The notes under the pieces: generated by a model | Told to the model about the DNA's origin: nothing | The model's database searches: none | Seen by the model: the letters and a program-made list of their open reading frames with translations, nothing else | Translations under genes and position numbers: made by a program | In this document: piece by piece, positions 10,762 to 22,806 of the stretch | Numbering within the stretch: the first letter of the stretch is position 1 | Layout of the letters: each line of letters opens with the position of its first letter | From: Corinectria fuckeliana | Taxonomy: Eukaryota; Ascomycota; Sordariomycetes; Hypocreales; Nectriaceae | Assembly (NCBI GenBank): GCA_019137255.1 | Contig: WPDH01000160.1 | Coordinates: forward strand, 186,001-250,000 | DNA: 64,000 nucleotides | Direction of reading: 5' to 3'

Positions 10762-11938
10762 TCATGCAACAGGCGTCTGAGTCAGACCAGTCATCTGTTC
10801 CAAACCCTGCTTGTAAAGCTGCGCCCGTCCATAAGACTCGGCGTATGCGGCCGAAACGGCGTCCTCGACCGTCACAGCATCAAACTTGGCGGGCTTATCT
10901 GCAGACTGGCAGGTCGGGATGCATTCGACAAGGTAATCCGGGTTCCCAGACACGAACACGGGGATGGAGTAGCGCTCCTTGCCCGATTTGTTGATGACGC
11001 GGTGGATGTTGCTCTTGTACTTTTCGTTGGTCCACCTGGCCATGAGGTTGCCCAAGTTGACGACGTAGGCGCCCTCGGTAGGCGCGACCTGTTTGGTTCA
11101 TTAGTACGCTGTTCAGGATGGTTGGTGGAAGTGCAAGGGAATGTCGTGCACATACATCAATCCAAGTCTCATTCTTCTTGTCCCAGACTTGAAGACCATC
11201 AACCGTATCCTGGAGGAGCATCGTGATGGCGCCGAAGTCGGTATGGGCCCCAATGCCTCGGGTGAGCTTGTCGTCTCCATCTTTGGGCTGGGTCGGGTAG
11301 TGAAGGAGCCTCATTGTGGCAACAGCTCCATCCATAAACTTGGCAAAGTAAGATTCCTCCAAGTCTAGAGATAAGGCGAGCACTCGCATCAAGTCCGAGG
11401 CCAGCTTCAGCGTCGATGAGTAGTACTCCATGGAGCTGCTACGGAAGCCCTGCAGATCTTCACCAAGTCCTTCGGGCCACTGGTTAGGCCCGCTGTTGAG
11501 CTTCTTGTTCACGAAGTAAGGGTGCGTCTCGGGGATCTCGGCGCCGATGTAAAAGCCCTCTTTCAGCTCGGGCTTGGTTCCTTCTTCGAGGATCTGCGAC
11601 CGTAACATCTCGTAGCCGCGGTTCCAAGTGTTGTTTTCTTTGGCAACCTTCTTCTTCTCTTCCAGCGGCAGTGCGAAGAACTTCTTGGTGCCTTGCATCA
11701 CGGCCTTTTGCTGCGATAGGGGGACTGAGTGGCCAATGATCTGGAAGAATCCATTGTAGAGACAGCTGGCACGAACTTGGTCCACGACCTTTTGCTTCAG
11801 GGCTGGATCTCCAGAGTAGAACCCTATACCGATTTAATGTCAGACACTGGTCTCTGATTTAGGAACATCTAGGGCACGGTGTGGAATGGACAGTGACGAA
11901 CCTGAAAAGTCAATGATGGGGATTTCTAGCTTCGACAT
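10762..11938 (-). CDS. hxnY: 2-oxoglutarate/Fe(II)-dependent oxygenase, isopenicillin N synthase-like (HxnY-like)
   Basis: The exons are 11938-11902, 11823-11156 and 11088-10762, giving 343 aa, the normal size. The N-terminal DIOX_N domain starts with KLEIPIIDFSGFYSGD. The double-stranded beta-helix core has the iron ligands His about 205 and Asp about 207 (HTDFGA) and His about 264 (NIHRVIN). The 2-oxoglutarate-binding Arg is near 274 (RYSIPVF). The family couples 2-oxoglutarate decarboxylation to hydroxylation or desaturation of a substrate. In A. nidulans HxnY belongs to this family and works in nicotinate catabolism. This is the last recognisable member of the cluster on the right side. 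The family call is certain; substrate is inferred from context. Confidence 0.86.
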
Positions 11939-13716
11939 GATGAAATATGATTTGATTTGACGAAGCGAGTGGTAATTGAGGAAGCTGGTTGCTTAGTACC
12001 AGTAGTCTTTATCCTGTCAATAACTGAACACCAGTTGACTATGGCGTCAAGGGGACGAAAGTTATATCGTCTCTGAATGAGTGGGATGAAGTTTGGATGC
12101 TACAGCATGTCCCACTGAGCACAATTCCAAGCTGATCGAGTGACGAGTCAACCAGCAACGCCTGCAAGCCGGCTATGCCCTGGTATGATTCGAAAGTGGG
12201 GTACAGAAGGGTGGTGAATACACGGCGGAGATAAGGTCGAGGCAGGCTAGTTTCCAGAGGATACTGCAGTCATAACGCGAAGATAACAAAGATAAGCAGC
12301 ACGTTTCCCGTTCTAGGCTGGCGTGTTGCTTAGAGCTTGTGTTCTGGTAGCCACTGGGCTGGAGTTTCGGCCCATTCCGACCCCCACGATAAAGACGGCG
12401 GCCGGGAGAACGAAAGGGTGGGTATCCGACAATCGGGCGTGTTGATTAACAAGACAGATTGAGCTAGAATTGTCGATGTCGTTGGGGAATCAGGACCGAG
12501 TACCACGTGGAACACTCGGGGTACTAGGTCCCAGCATTTACTGCTCGGGTTCGCGACTAAATCTGAATGCCGAGATGTGAGAGAACGCTCAAGGTAGCTA
12601 AGGATGATCAACATCCGCACCATTGCCCTATTATAGAATGTAAGATGGCGACTGAGTGACAAGCTAAAAGGGATAGATCTTAGCTCTCGTCAGTTAAATG
12701 GTTCAGACATCTTAACCAAGAAGAAGAACACAAGGGGACTTGTATAAGAGCTGGCTACTACAGTGAGATAGCCAAGGACGCCAAAAATGTTTAGGATTGT
12801 ACATCCCAACGCTAATGATATGATCTTTGTAAATGTCATTCCATCCAAGCATCATAGTGTACGGTGGTTAACCGCTCCTCGAGATCATGCTACACGTATT
12901 CAGGGCCGCAAAGCGTTGTTGGCTTTGGTATCCTACCTCTCTCATACTGAAGACTCGTCCCATCTCCATCCCCGCTGAAGCTATGGACAGATTGAGATTA
13001 CGAAGCTGATCTCAATGCCTGGGCACCGAACATTGTGAACAAAGTGGCGCAGTATTAATTTGGCGATGCCTTTCTCGTCGACGGTGCGTATGAGCCAATC
13101 AAGAGTAATTTGGGAGTTCACCGCTCAAGGTTATCAAGGAAAACGATTGCTTCATCAATAGGAAGTCTCACATGAGCTTTCTCCAGTCAACTGCGGCAAT
13201 GTAGATGTCGAATTACACGGGGCAAGTACTGTAGTACTTGCAATCTATTAGGAGGGCTGTCCAAGTCTTATTCCCTGTTGAGGTTACTAGCCCTACAGAC
13301 CTGCCACAAGATGACTTCAAGTTTCGTTGAAATACTCCTTCCAAAAGAAACTCAAGCGGCAAGTGTTACACTTTTGATACGAAGATAACTGTGTCTCGTT
13401 AGTGACAATAAATAGGTTCCTCATGACGAAATTGCTTATAAGTTATAGGTCACTCTATAAGTGATTCTTTCGGAGGTGCTGGTCAACTTCAAAAGAGACG
13501 AAATTTCTAGATGTGGGAACGAGTAGCTTTTTGAAGCACACATCCATCACTTCGAGATACTAAATATGAAGCTATGCGCTAAGAATTCAAAACGTGTTGT
13601 GAAAGCGGTATGCTTTATTTTACGTGTCCACTATCTTCTGAGAATATGGAGCGACTGAGTGAAGTTCTGGCGGCAGTGTTACAGCTCCCATTATTTCATG
13701 GCATCTAGTCCCTTCT
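11939..13716. other. intergenic, 1.8 kb, right border of the catabolic cluster
   Basis: No gene is recognised. The part next to 11938 should hold the oxygenase promoter. Sequence around 13.0-13.6 kb is moderately AT-rich with no long frame. Short frames at 12330-12662 (minus) and 12787-12978 (plus) have no recognisable features. Confidence 0.5.
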
Positions 13717-15106
13717 TTAGAGCTCACCAACCTCCTCCTCATGCCCCTCCTCCACCTCCTTGTCGACGTAGTCTTCCAGTCTCTCGATCAATTCTTCAAC
13801 TTCGATCTCGCCGTTCACCGACTGTGCCTCCTCTTTACCCTTCCTGTGTGGTGGAAGGGGAATACCTTGGACAACGTGGACCACACCATCCTTGCCAATG
13901 CCGTCCTGGAATCCGACCTTTACGGCCCCATTCAGAACGATCGAGGTCCACCCCTTCCAGCTGTGCACGTCTACGCCGAGGCCCTTCTCCAACAGGGTAC
14001 CGAGCTCAATATGGAAGTGGCCGTCTCGAGAAGCCGTCACCCTCTTCTCTTCATCGCCGTAATACACCTCATCGCTGTAAAGTGTAATGTTCGGCGCGAT
14101 CTGATACTTTAGAAGGGCTGTGAGATACTTCTTGCCCTTCTCGGTGTTGAAGAGGAAGGCATTGGCTCTGAGGCCTAGGCGCTTCCATGCTGAATTCGAC
14201 GGTGCGAAGACCGTGCTGCCGAATGACTTGATTCCATGTATGTATTTGACGAAATCCGTCTTCTCGTATGCGAGGAGGAGAGTCGAGAACTGGGCTGGGA
14301 AGAAGCTGATTTCTCGGCCAATAAAAGTCGGCGGAACGAGAATCTTGTTGACGGCGTGAATCCATCCATTCTTGGCTTTCTATTGTCGAGGTTAATGGAG
14401 GTTCGAATACTGGCTAATTGGTTAAGCTTACAATATTTACACCAACGACCTTGCTGTAGACGTTGACCCGCACCCCCGAGAGACCAACACTGGTTCGGAG
14501 ACGTTGAGGGTTTCCGCCGAGGAAGTCCTCCTTCAATGACGTCGGGATGGTATGCGTGGTGAGGATCCTTCCCGCAGGATAGCTTCCTACTCCAACATGA
14601 TAGCTGAGTAGGGAATCGATGAATTCGTCGGACGGCTTCTTGTGGTCCTCGGGAATGTCCTCAAACGCCTTGTCGATGGGCACAAACAAGGTGTACTCGT
14701 TGTCGGTGTCATTGAGGGTCTTTGCAACACCTTTGTGGTCCTTCACGAGCTTGTAGAACTCCTTGGTGTAGTTGCTCTCGGAAATGAGCTCAAAGATGGT
14801 GTAGTTGGACAAGTCGTGCTCGAGGAAATCGACGTCGTGTCCAAAGGAGGACGTATCGCTGGAAGCAGCGCCGAATAATCCACCGAACTCCTCGGTCGCT
14901 TTCTCGTCGGCGGCTTGGGCAGCCTTGGCGATGCCTGCGGAAAGAAAATCGACCGCTTCATCAAAGGAAGAGGAGACCCGTGACTGAACATCTTCGAGCA
15001 GTAACTCAGCGTGGACGATGTGCTCTTTGACGACGTCCGGGGCATCCTTCAGGATGACGAAGGCCGAGGCGGCGGTGACGAATGTCAGGGATGTGGTGAG
15101 CTTCAT
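13717..15106 (-). CDS. secreted protein with two fasciclin (FAS1) domains
   Basis: The exons are 15106-14432 and 14379-13717, with a 52-nt GTAAGC...ATAG intron, giving 445 aa. A signal peptide (MKLTTSLTFVTAASAFV) is followed by a charged linker. The first FAS1 domain lies around residues 100-245. It carries the typical NDTDNEYTLFVPIDKAF H1 motif, the LSYHVG segment, and the H2 region ending KAKNGWIHAVNKILVPP. A second FAS1 repeat follows (YEKTDFVKYI, TVFAPSNSAWKRLG, LLKYQIAPN). The C-terminus is highly acidic and lacks an obvious GPI signal. N-glycosylation sequons (NYT, NIT) are present. FAS1 proteins mediate adhesion or wall contacts at the cell surface. The exact role here is unknown. Confidence 0.85.
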
Positions 15107-16223
15107 GGTGTAAAATTGACCATAAGAATTGTTTAAAAGGTGAAATTGATCGAATAGAAAAATGCAACTGAAGACAGACCGTAGAACGCGCCGATTCTAT
15201 CAGCTGTTGTTTCAACACGGTTGCGTGGAGGAACAGCGATTCTTGACTGAAACGCTCCAGGTAGCAAGACGCGCGGCTCGATTAAGTAATTCGATCCTTC
15301 AAGCACATCAGCAGCAAGCACGCGATATACGAATGCCAATGGCCAATGGGAAGATTGACATCATAAACACAAATATCATCAACGTCATCATCTGATGTTG
15401 AGTTGTCATCCCGGAGGCTTCGGAACTACCCCGCATCACGCTATCGGAGGTCTCGGGCCCCGGAGATCCGATGCTGAGCTGCCAAGAATGTTAGCAACCT
15501 GTCCGGGAGAAGTGGTAGAAAAGCTCTGTGCGTCGATATATTCCATGGATATATACTGTGTCGGGAGGTCAAGGAATCATAGGCCAAGATGGGGAAAACC
15601 ATCTTGGCCTCTACGTTTAGCCACGGCGAAGTACATCTTCACAACCACCAAGGATTGACCGTCATAGCCACAAGTGTTGGATTAGTCAAATAACGGCCTG
15701 TATTCGTACATTGAGCCAAAATTACGAATACGCCACGTCAAACAGTCGATGAGCTCTAGACTCACATTCAAGATGTCATCGATTAATGAGACCCATCTTT
15801 ATACGGAATGCAGCCTCTTGCAAGATCAGCATTCTGGGCATATCTGACGCGCTAGTACATCTAGTGTTCAATGGCTCTCAATCATTTTACTCCCCTCTAG
15901 TCTTGAATTTATTTATGATGCTCTCCGAGCTGGTGGAAACGGAGTGGTGCCCAATCATCACCTGTCCGGAGGTAGGAGGAGATATACGTGACCTGATATT
16001 GTAGGCAGACACTACTGCCTAGAATGTAAGACGGCAGCGATGATATGTATGCTAGCTTGCTTTACTTATTATGCATTAACATGCAGTATTACATGTAACT
16101 ATTCTAATATACCCTAGCTAATATAGTCAGAGAGTAAACAACGATCATTATTTGCGACAACTAGCAACATCAAGATTCATTCTTTGGTGCACAAAGCATC
16201 GGCTCGATTAGCTTCGAGGCACT
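15107..16223. other. intergenic, 1.1 kb, no gene seen
   Basis: This holds the fasciclin gene promoter on the left. The right half (15.7-16.2 kb) is AT-rich with short frames only. Confidence 0.5.
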
Positions 16224-17537
16224 ATGGCTGACTCTGCACCCAAGATTGCCGAAGCCGAGAGACACGATGCGCCCAGCACAGTCGCCCGTAAGGCCAGAGA
16301 ACTCGCCAAACACTTCATCGTCTTTACCGGTGCAGGCATCTCTACTTCTGCCGGTATGTTTCAGTCCTTGGGCCGGAGTCTTCATCTTAATCGCGTCTAT
16401 TCACACAGGCATTCCCGACTTCCGCGGCCCTGAGGGCGTCTGGACGTTACGTGCCCAGGGGAGGAAGACCACAGCAAAAGCTGTGAGCACACTGCAGGCT
16501 ATCCCGACAGCTACGCACATGGCACTTCTCGAGTTACAGAACCGCGGTCTGGTAGAGTACGTGGTTAGCCAGAACTGTGACGGGCTGCATCGACGAAGTG
16601 GAATATTGCCTGTAAGTTGAGCAGAGGTAGATGAACAAGACTCTCAGCCTCTTACCGAACATTATCCCAACAGGACAGCATATCGGAGCTTCACGGTAAT
16701 AACAACCGCGAGTACTGCAAAGACCTGCGGGAAGGAGTATATTCGCGGTATACAGCATCTCGCCCACACTTCAAATTCTTGTTCTTACATGCAGCAGACT
16801 TCCGAGCTGTGGCCACTTACGAAAAGACGGTCCACGATCATCGCACGGGGCGAAAATGCGCTCGCTGCGGCGGGGCCCTTCACGACACAATCGTCAACTT
16901 TGGAGAACCGTTGCCCGAGCAGCCTCTCTAACGCGCGTTCGATAACGCTCGAAGAGCCAATGTCTGCCTTGTCCTCAGGTCGTCGCTCACGGTCACTCCA
17001 GCCAACAAAATCCCCGAAGTCGTCGGGCAGAGGAAGGGTGCCAAGCTGGCCATCTGCAACCTTCAGAAGACACCGCTGGATAAACTGACCGCTTTGCGAG
17101 TTCATTCTAACGCCGACGACTTTATGGTCCAGGTTATGGGAAACCTTGACATCCCAATTCCTCAGTTTATCCTCCATCGCCGTCTTGTTATCGCGCTTTG
17201 AAGTCTAGATGATAATCGGCATGAATTGATAGTAGGAGGTGTTGACGTAGACGGCACCCCGGTTACTTTTCTCCGATCAGTAAAGCTTGAGAATAACAGA
17301 AGGATCGTTCGCACGGAGCCTTTTGCCATCCAGTTTCGGGGTTCTCTGGACCCTGGGCTGCAGTTGAAGCTCGAACTGGAATTGATGGGACACTACGGCG
17401 AGACTAATCTGAAAATTGTCCACCATTACAACGGCGAGCATGACGCCGAGAGTTCCTATCACCTCGAGTACAACCCTCACACTGGGGAGTGGAGAGCCAC
17501 CCGAGAAACAAACATCATCGATCTTACCGCAGATTAG
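16224..17537 (+). pseudogene. decayed SIRT6/SIRT7-type sirtuin (NAD-dependent protein deacylase)
   Basis: Exons can be traced at 16224-16353, 16409-16611, 16674-16747 and 16798-17537. The NAD-binding motifs GAGISTSAG and IPDFRGPEGVW (about residues 36-55), the QNCDGLHRRSG active-site stretch, and two zinc Cys pairs (one at the frameshift, one in KCARCGG) are recognisable. Three lesions break the frame. The first is one extra base at about 16720-16725 between the first zinc Cys and CGKEY. The second is an in-frame TAA at 16929-16931 after NFGEPLPEQPL. The third is an in-frame TGA at 17199-17201. In addition, the conserved LGSS reads LRSS. Homologous sequence continues in the same frame beyond both stops to the TAG at 17535-17537. 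Both stops are one C-to-T change from a Gln or Arg codon. A sequencing error could explain the frameshift but not all three lesions. A functional sirtuin from this locus is unlikely. Confidence 0.8.
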
Positions 17538-18639
17538 ACTGGATGTTGAAATTGAAATGCTATGATATTGACGATAGGGCCACCAATTTCAGAGACAAAA
17601 TCGTGCTGGTTCAGAATCACTAGTGATCTTAGGGCGTGTCAATAGCGTCATGCAGCCGCTTCGAACGCTTACTTAGAACCTGCTGGAATTAAGCGTGGAG
17701 AGGCGAGTTTTGTATGTCGTTTGCTTTGTTGTTTGGTTTGACGCAACAGTTGCACAGCAACGGTGGGTACAGACGAACAGGTTTATTATGACTGTACGTA
17801 AACCTGATGATTGAATAACCAACCATATTTTGACGTGACATCCATGTGGTCTCCTTTTGGGCAGGACAACTTCCTTCATATGTAGCAAGATAAGCTTTCA
17901 TCGACATATCTTTCTGACAAGGCTTCAGAGTAGTATGAGGACATGCAGGAGCCGTGAAGAGCACGATTAGATGATGCGTCTGTGATCATAAATTCAGTGA
18001 CCGTCTCCTGCTTCTGCCAGTATCCTAAGGCTTCTTTGAGAATATTCCCTTCTCGCCGGCCGTCAGTAAATATCATCAACTCGAATACATAAATAGTGGT
18101 CCTCGAACTGGAAAGGATCAGCAAAGCAATACCCATTCAAACTCCAGCCTAGCTCTAGAGAACAGCAGCCGCTCCATGAAACGAGGGACGTGTTCGAGAG
18201 CCAACAACACGGTCAGAAAGTACAGGCGGAGCGTGGAGATAGCGAGGTCTTGCAGATACGTTACACCAAAGGATAGATGTTAGTGAAGTATCCTTATTGA
18301 AGTTGGGCCAGAACGACATGGCTCGTTGCTACCTTTCCCCACCCTGTTCAGCCACGAGGCCAGGGCCGAACCCTTATTCTTGAAGCCAACATAGGGTTCT
18401 CAAATGCCGATGCCAAACAGTGTATGTCTGAAGCGTTCATTGACTCCTATTTAGCCTAATTCTCACTCGTTTCATCACTACATACAAGCAGTGCCTCATG
18501 GCGATGTGGTTGCAACTGAAAGCCACCCTCCCAAGGACGCTTGAGTCATGGGCTGACGTTCCAACCAACCCGCCCGATAGACTAGGAGGACGTTGATATG
18601 AGCACGTTGTGATTGGGGGTTGTCATTGATCAAGCTACT
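17538..18639. other. intergenic, 1.1 kb
   Basis: No gene recognised. Open frames are under 100 codons and lack family features. Confidence 0.45.
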
Positions 18640-19200
18640 CACCGGCCATCAGGCTATTCTTGCCGGACGATTCATCACGTACACCATTCTCTGGTATATT
18701 CCATCTTGTCTCAAATACTGACCAATTTCAGTGGTATCGGAGCCGGTAGTCTCAGTCAACTTCACGGCTAACCGAGGCTGACCTTTCTTGGCGGATGCAA
18801 CTACATCGGAGGTACAACAGATGAACTCAACCCGACGCCCGCTCGATCCTAGCCAATCTTGGTAGCATCCTTCCAGACCACGAATTCGATAAGCTCGGGT
18901 TGCTTGAAATCAAAGCCCAGTCATTAGAAACGCAGCCTAGCGTCAAGTTCCCCCCCTGCAAGAACTGACTGCTTGGGATGCCTTCAAGCTGTAATCCATC
19001 GCCAGTCCCTGCCGTCTTAGGGATCAATCGGACTGGCCGCAAGGCGGTTCTGACAGTTGGTTCCATTGGTATAGGGACTTGCCGCATTATTATCGCTGTC
19101 ATCCTTGCCAAGAGCATTGATCATTTCCATGAACAGCCTGCCGCTGGGCGGGCTGCGGTGTACATGATCTAGCTTTTGTGGTCACTGTGGCTGTGAGTGT
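18640..19200 (+). pseudogene. relic of an MFS sugar transporter
   Basis: Pieces of a hexose-transporter-like protein appear in different frames. These are a helix like GHQAILAGRFIT followed after a gap by GIGAGSLS (about 18640-18770), then a segment like HEFDKLGLLEIKAQSLE (about 18860-18935). The clearest piece is GINRTGRKAVLTVGSIGIG and the following hydrophobic helix (about 19020-19120). Stops and frameshifts separate these pieces, and neither terminus is found. The identification rests on the arrangement typical of sugar-porter helices; an alignment would be needed to fix its limits. Confidence 0.5.
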
Positions 19201-19912
19201 TGGTTTAGGGCGCATCACCTTGAACTATACCATCCTGGCAGTGCAACCTTCCAGAAGCTAATGAAACAAGATTACTAGGGTCCATGTGCGTGGGCTATCA
19301 ACTGCTGGGCTGACTACTAAGTACGATGCCATATGGAGTATCACCCGGTGCATCAAGCAACTAGATGTGAGATGTGAGTGGCCTCCGTCGGAGCTGAATC
19401 TTAATAAATGCTGTGGTGTGATCTAGGAACAACTTTATACATGTGGAAATCGATAAGAATGCATCGTCTTTATCTAATCTCAAACAGGGTCGGTCAATTC
19501 CGATAGGACATGCTTATCTGCATTACATACAGGACTTCTTTTCTGTGAGCTGTATGGTGAGGCTGTGACCCTGTGAGGATGGTGACTCAACACATGCCCC
19601 TTCAGGTAGTAGCATTCAATGCAACGTCTGGAGTAATCGCACTCTTCTTGTAGTTTAAGAATATACTGCGATGGACAACTAACGAGCTTTCTTAGCAAGT
19701 GTTGGGGCTTTGAGCCTCTTTACTTCGTAGTGGCTACTGTTCCGTAGCTAATATCCAGACTGAGACGGCTATCGCGGCATCAACCGGCACGTTGTTTTTC
19801 CCTACAGGCCAGTCTTACGCATGACATCATCAATGGACGGTCTGTCTCACTCCCCGCCATCTCACTGCTCAGAGTTGAAGCTGTCTTTTCGTGCAGCTTC
19901 GTAACGTTTGGC
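19201..19912. other. intergenic, 0.7 kb
   Basis: This contains the promoter side of the zinc-cluster gene. No other feature seen. Confidence 0.45.
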
Positions 19913-21187
19913 ATGCCTCGGCTCTATCACACCAAGTCCAAGACGGGATGCAAGCGCTGTCGGGCGCGTCGGGTCAAGGTAGACAGCCAGCCGGAGAAGC
20001 CTCCGACTGCTCCAAGAGAGAGACGTGTGCTAACCAACACGGGATCCCAGTGTGATGAAACCCGGCCAGCATGCGTAGGTTCAGTTCACCGCGGGTTCTG
20101 ACGAGTAATTCTAAACGCGTCGATACAGGGTAGTTGTCGTCGCCACCAGGTGCAGTGCGCATACGACCGAGCAGATTCATCGGACAATACAACAGGCGTG
20201 GCACAGCTCAGCGATGCCTCCGGCCGAAAGCACCGCCCGTCAATGGCAGAGGGCCGCGAACGCCGGCTTCGAGAGCTTCGGCTGATGCACGCCTTTACAG
20301 TGCAGACCTGTCCGACCATCGCCGGCACCCATCTCCCCGAGATCCTCGAGACGTGGGCGGTGGAAGTCCCGCGGCTGGCACTGGACTACGAGCCTCTCCT
20401 CGGCGCCGTCATGGCCCTCACGAGCCATCACCTCGCGCGCGAAGCCGAGACACAGGAGACGGCCGACGAGTTCCTGACTCTTCGGTCGCTGTACCTGGAG
20501 TCGACGCTCCACAAGCATCGCCAGGTGCTGGGGGACGTGACGCGGGACAACGCAGACGCCGTGAGCTTCACGGCCGTGATACTCACCATGGACACCCTGG
20601 CAAACCTGCGGGACCGACCGCTGGAGCCGTACGAGCCCCCGATCCAGTGGCTCCAGGTGACGAGGGGCGTCGGGGGCGTCACCAGGCTCGCCCTGGACCT
20701 CATCCAGGACAACGCCGCCGCCAAGATCCGGCCCGTCGTGGACACCATGATGCCCTACATCCGGCAGTTCCTGTCGCCGGGCGCCACCTTCGACACGGCC
20801 GCGCTCGCGCACCTCCTCGAGCTCCGGGACGGCGAGGCGGCCGACGCGGCCGACGTGACGGCCTACGCGACCACGGTCCGCCTCCTGAGCTGGACGGCCG
20901 CGGGCCGCGAGGCCGACGAGCACCCCAAGATGTACTGCCGCAGACTCACGGCCTTCCCCGTGCTGCTGCCGGAGCGCTTCATCGCGCTGCTGGAACTCGG
21001 CCGGCCGCGCGCGCTGGCGATGCTGGCGCACTTCTTCGCGCTGGCGGCGCACGCGAGCGACGTCTGGTGGATCGGGGCCATTCCGCACCGCGAGATCTGT
21101 GCGATCCGGGGCGTTCTTGGGCCTGAGTGGGAAGGACTGGTGGCAGGGCTCGATGGAGGTATCACGGCCACGGCCCTACAAGGCTGA
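19913..21187 (+). CDS. Zn2Cys6 (zinc cluster) transcription factor
   Basis: The exons are 19913-19978, 20051-20074 (24 nt) and 20129-21187, giving 382 aa. Splicing assembles a complete binuclear cluster with spacing C-x2-C-x6-C-x6-C-x2-C-x6-C: CKRC, VKCDETRPAC, GSC, QVQC. It covers about residues 13-40, preceded by the usual KSKTGCKRC start. The remainder (about 55-380) is a helical region typical of the short sterol-uptake-control (UPC2-like) regulator group, rich in Ala and Leu, with no second DNA-binding motif. GC content and third-position GC of exon 3 are high. Such proteins activate pathway genes in the nucleus. No pathway gene adjoins it, and it is not an obvious HxnR, which has a different C2H2 type (from memory). 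Target unknown. Confidence 0.85.
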
Positions 21188-21830
21188 GGAGGCGCATGTC
21201 CCTGGATGAAACTTGAGATCAGCACTGGGCGATGGAAGAGTGAGAAATTAGACAAGTTGGAAGGGAGGAGAGACGCTTAAACGGCACAAGTGAATGACTC
21301 GATTGCTTCAAGCCTCGTGGCGGAGGGGGTGGGATCCGTCGAATTACACAGCGGGATGATGCACCATGTAAGATGGATCGTCGCGGGACTGTGCTGGCTG
21401 TGGCATCGCCTCGTTCGTTCCTCGTTCCTCGTTCCCTCGTTCCTCGCTATCGTTTAGTGCCCACTCTTCCACAGCGAAGGATCTCACCCGCAGTGCACCT
21501 CCAATGAACGGCCAGCAGGCCAGCAGGAGGATCTACGGATGATGCACGCCTGGATGTGCAGCTCGCTCGCTATCGTTCAGCTTGGCCGGAATGCTCAAGG
21601 GCCTCCGTCATGGCGATGGAAGAAGAGTCGAATATAAAGACAGTCGCGAAGTCGACAAAGCTCACCATCTTCTAGTTCATCAACGAGCCGAGCATTGCAA
21701 CAGCCTTCCTCTATCATCTTTCCAACTCTCAAGAACACCCAAGTTCACCGAACGTTGTACCCTCCAAACCGACCTAATCGGCGCCTCACTTACACTCACC
21801 CACCGTCCACCCCCCCGGCAACTTGAAGCC
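21188..21830. other. intergenic, 0.64 kb
   Basis: This contains a short CGTTCCTCGTTCC-type pyrimidine tandem at about 21413-21446 and the promoter/leader of the membrane protein gene. No gene seen. Confidence 0.5.
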
Positions 21831-22806
21831 ATGACCAGCGTTTCCACCGCCGAACTTGTCATCTACGCCATCCTCTGCGTCCCCGCGTTCTACATCCTAG
21901 TCAAGCACGGCGGCGCGGGACTCCTCGGATGGCTGTACATCATCATCTTCTTCACGCTGCGCATCGTGGGAGGGGCCTTGTCCCTGAGCGGCAGCTCCTC
22001 GGCCGGGCTGGTTTCCAGCATCGGCCTATCTCCGCTGCTGCTGGCTGCAGCTGGGATCCTGCACGAGGCGTAAGTCCCTTTTCCCTCTCTCTCTGCCCGC
22101 ACGCACGCGCGCGCGCGCACATCTCCCGGATCATGGATGCTTATCTGTGACTAGGAGAGTATATCGCTGCCGGGAACTCGACGCCAAGAGGGAGTGGATC
22201 AAGGTGGCATTGTACCACTTCCTGGTCACCGGCGGGCTCGCCCTGGTTGCCGCGGGCGCATCACACCTCCAAGATAGCGACGCAGCGTCGAGCGATGTGA
22301 CGCTCGTCAAGGCCGGGCTGGGCATCCTGCTTGTCGCCTGGGTGCTTCTGGCCGGTTGGGCATGCCTCTCTCTGCGCCCTCTCGCAAGCGTCCACCGACC
22401 AGAATGTGATCGCCAGCGGGCCGGAACCGTCGTATGTGTCCCCCGGATATCTATCCAATCTACCAAGTACCCCCGGGAGCAAATGATCCCGGAATGAAGA
22501 CTCGATCTCGAGCTAACACGTTTCCAGCTGCTCGTCTCCGTGCTCTTCTCCATCGTCTTCATCGGCATCCGTCTCATCTACACGCTAGTCTCCATGACGT
22601 CGGGCACTGCGAGCCTCAGCCCAGACACGGTCTCGGTGGCTGTCCAGGTCTGCCTGACGATGCTCCCCGAGCTCATCGCCGTGCTGGGCTTCCTGGCCGC
22701 CGGCGCTTACACCCGGAACGTGCGGTGCCCCGAGGCCGGGAGCAGCTACTGCGACCGGGAGGATATGAAGGGGACGGCTGAAGCAAGGGCCCTGAACGTT
22801 GTTTAG
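21831..22806 (+). CDS. seven-helix integral membrane protein of a fungal-specific hypothetical family
   Basis: The exons are 21831-22069, 22155-22431 and 22528-22806, giving 264 aa; all introns are GT-AG with frame kept. Hydrophobic segments are visible at about residues 6-28 (AELVIYAILCVPAFYIL), 33-52, 58-78, 95-115, 130-150, 170-190 and 205-230, giving about seven helices with a short polar C-tail. The first helix pair and the RIVGG element match the widespread fungal membrane family that Pfam lists as a domain of unknown function (DUF7702-like, from memory). Function is unknown; it resembles small receptor- or scaffold-like proteins only in topology. Confidence 0.75.

Noticed and set aside
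20240..21088. 282-codon minus-strand frame
   Set aside because: It is antisense to the GC-rich third exon of the zinc-cluster factor and has no domain features.
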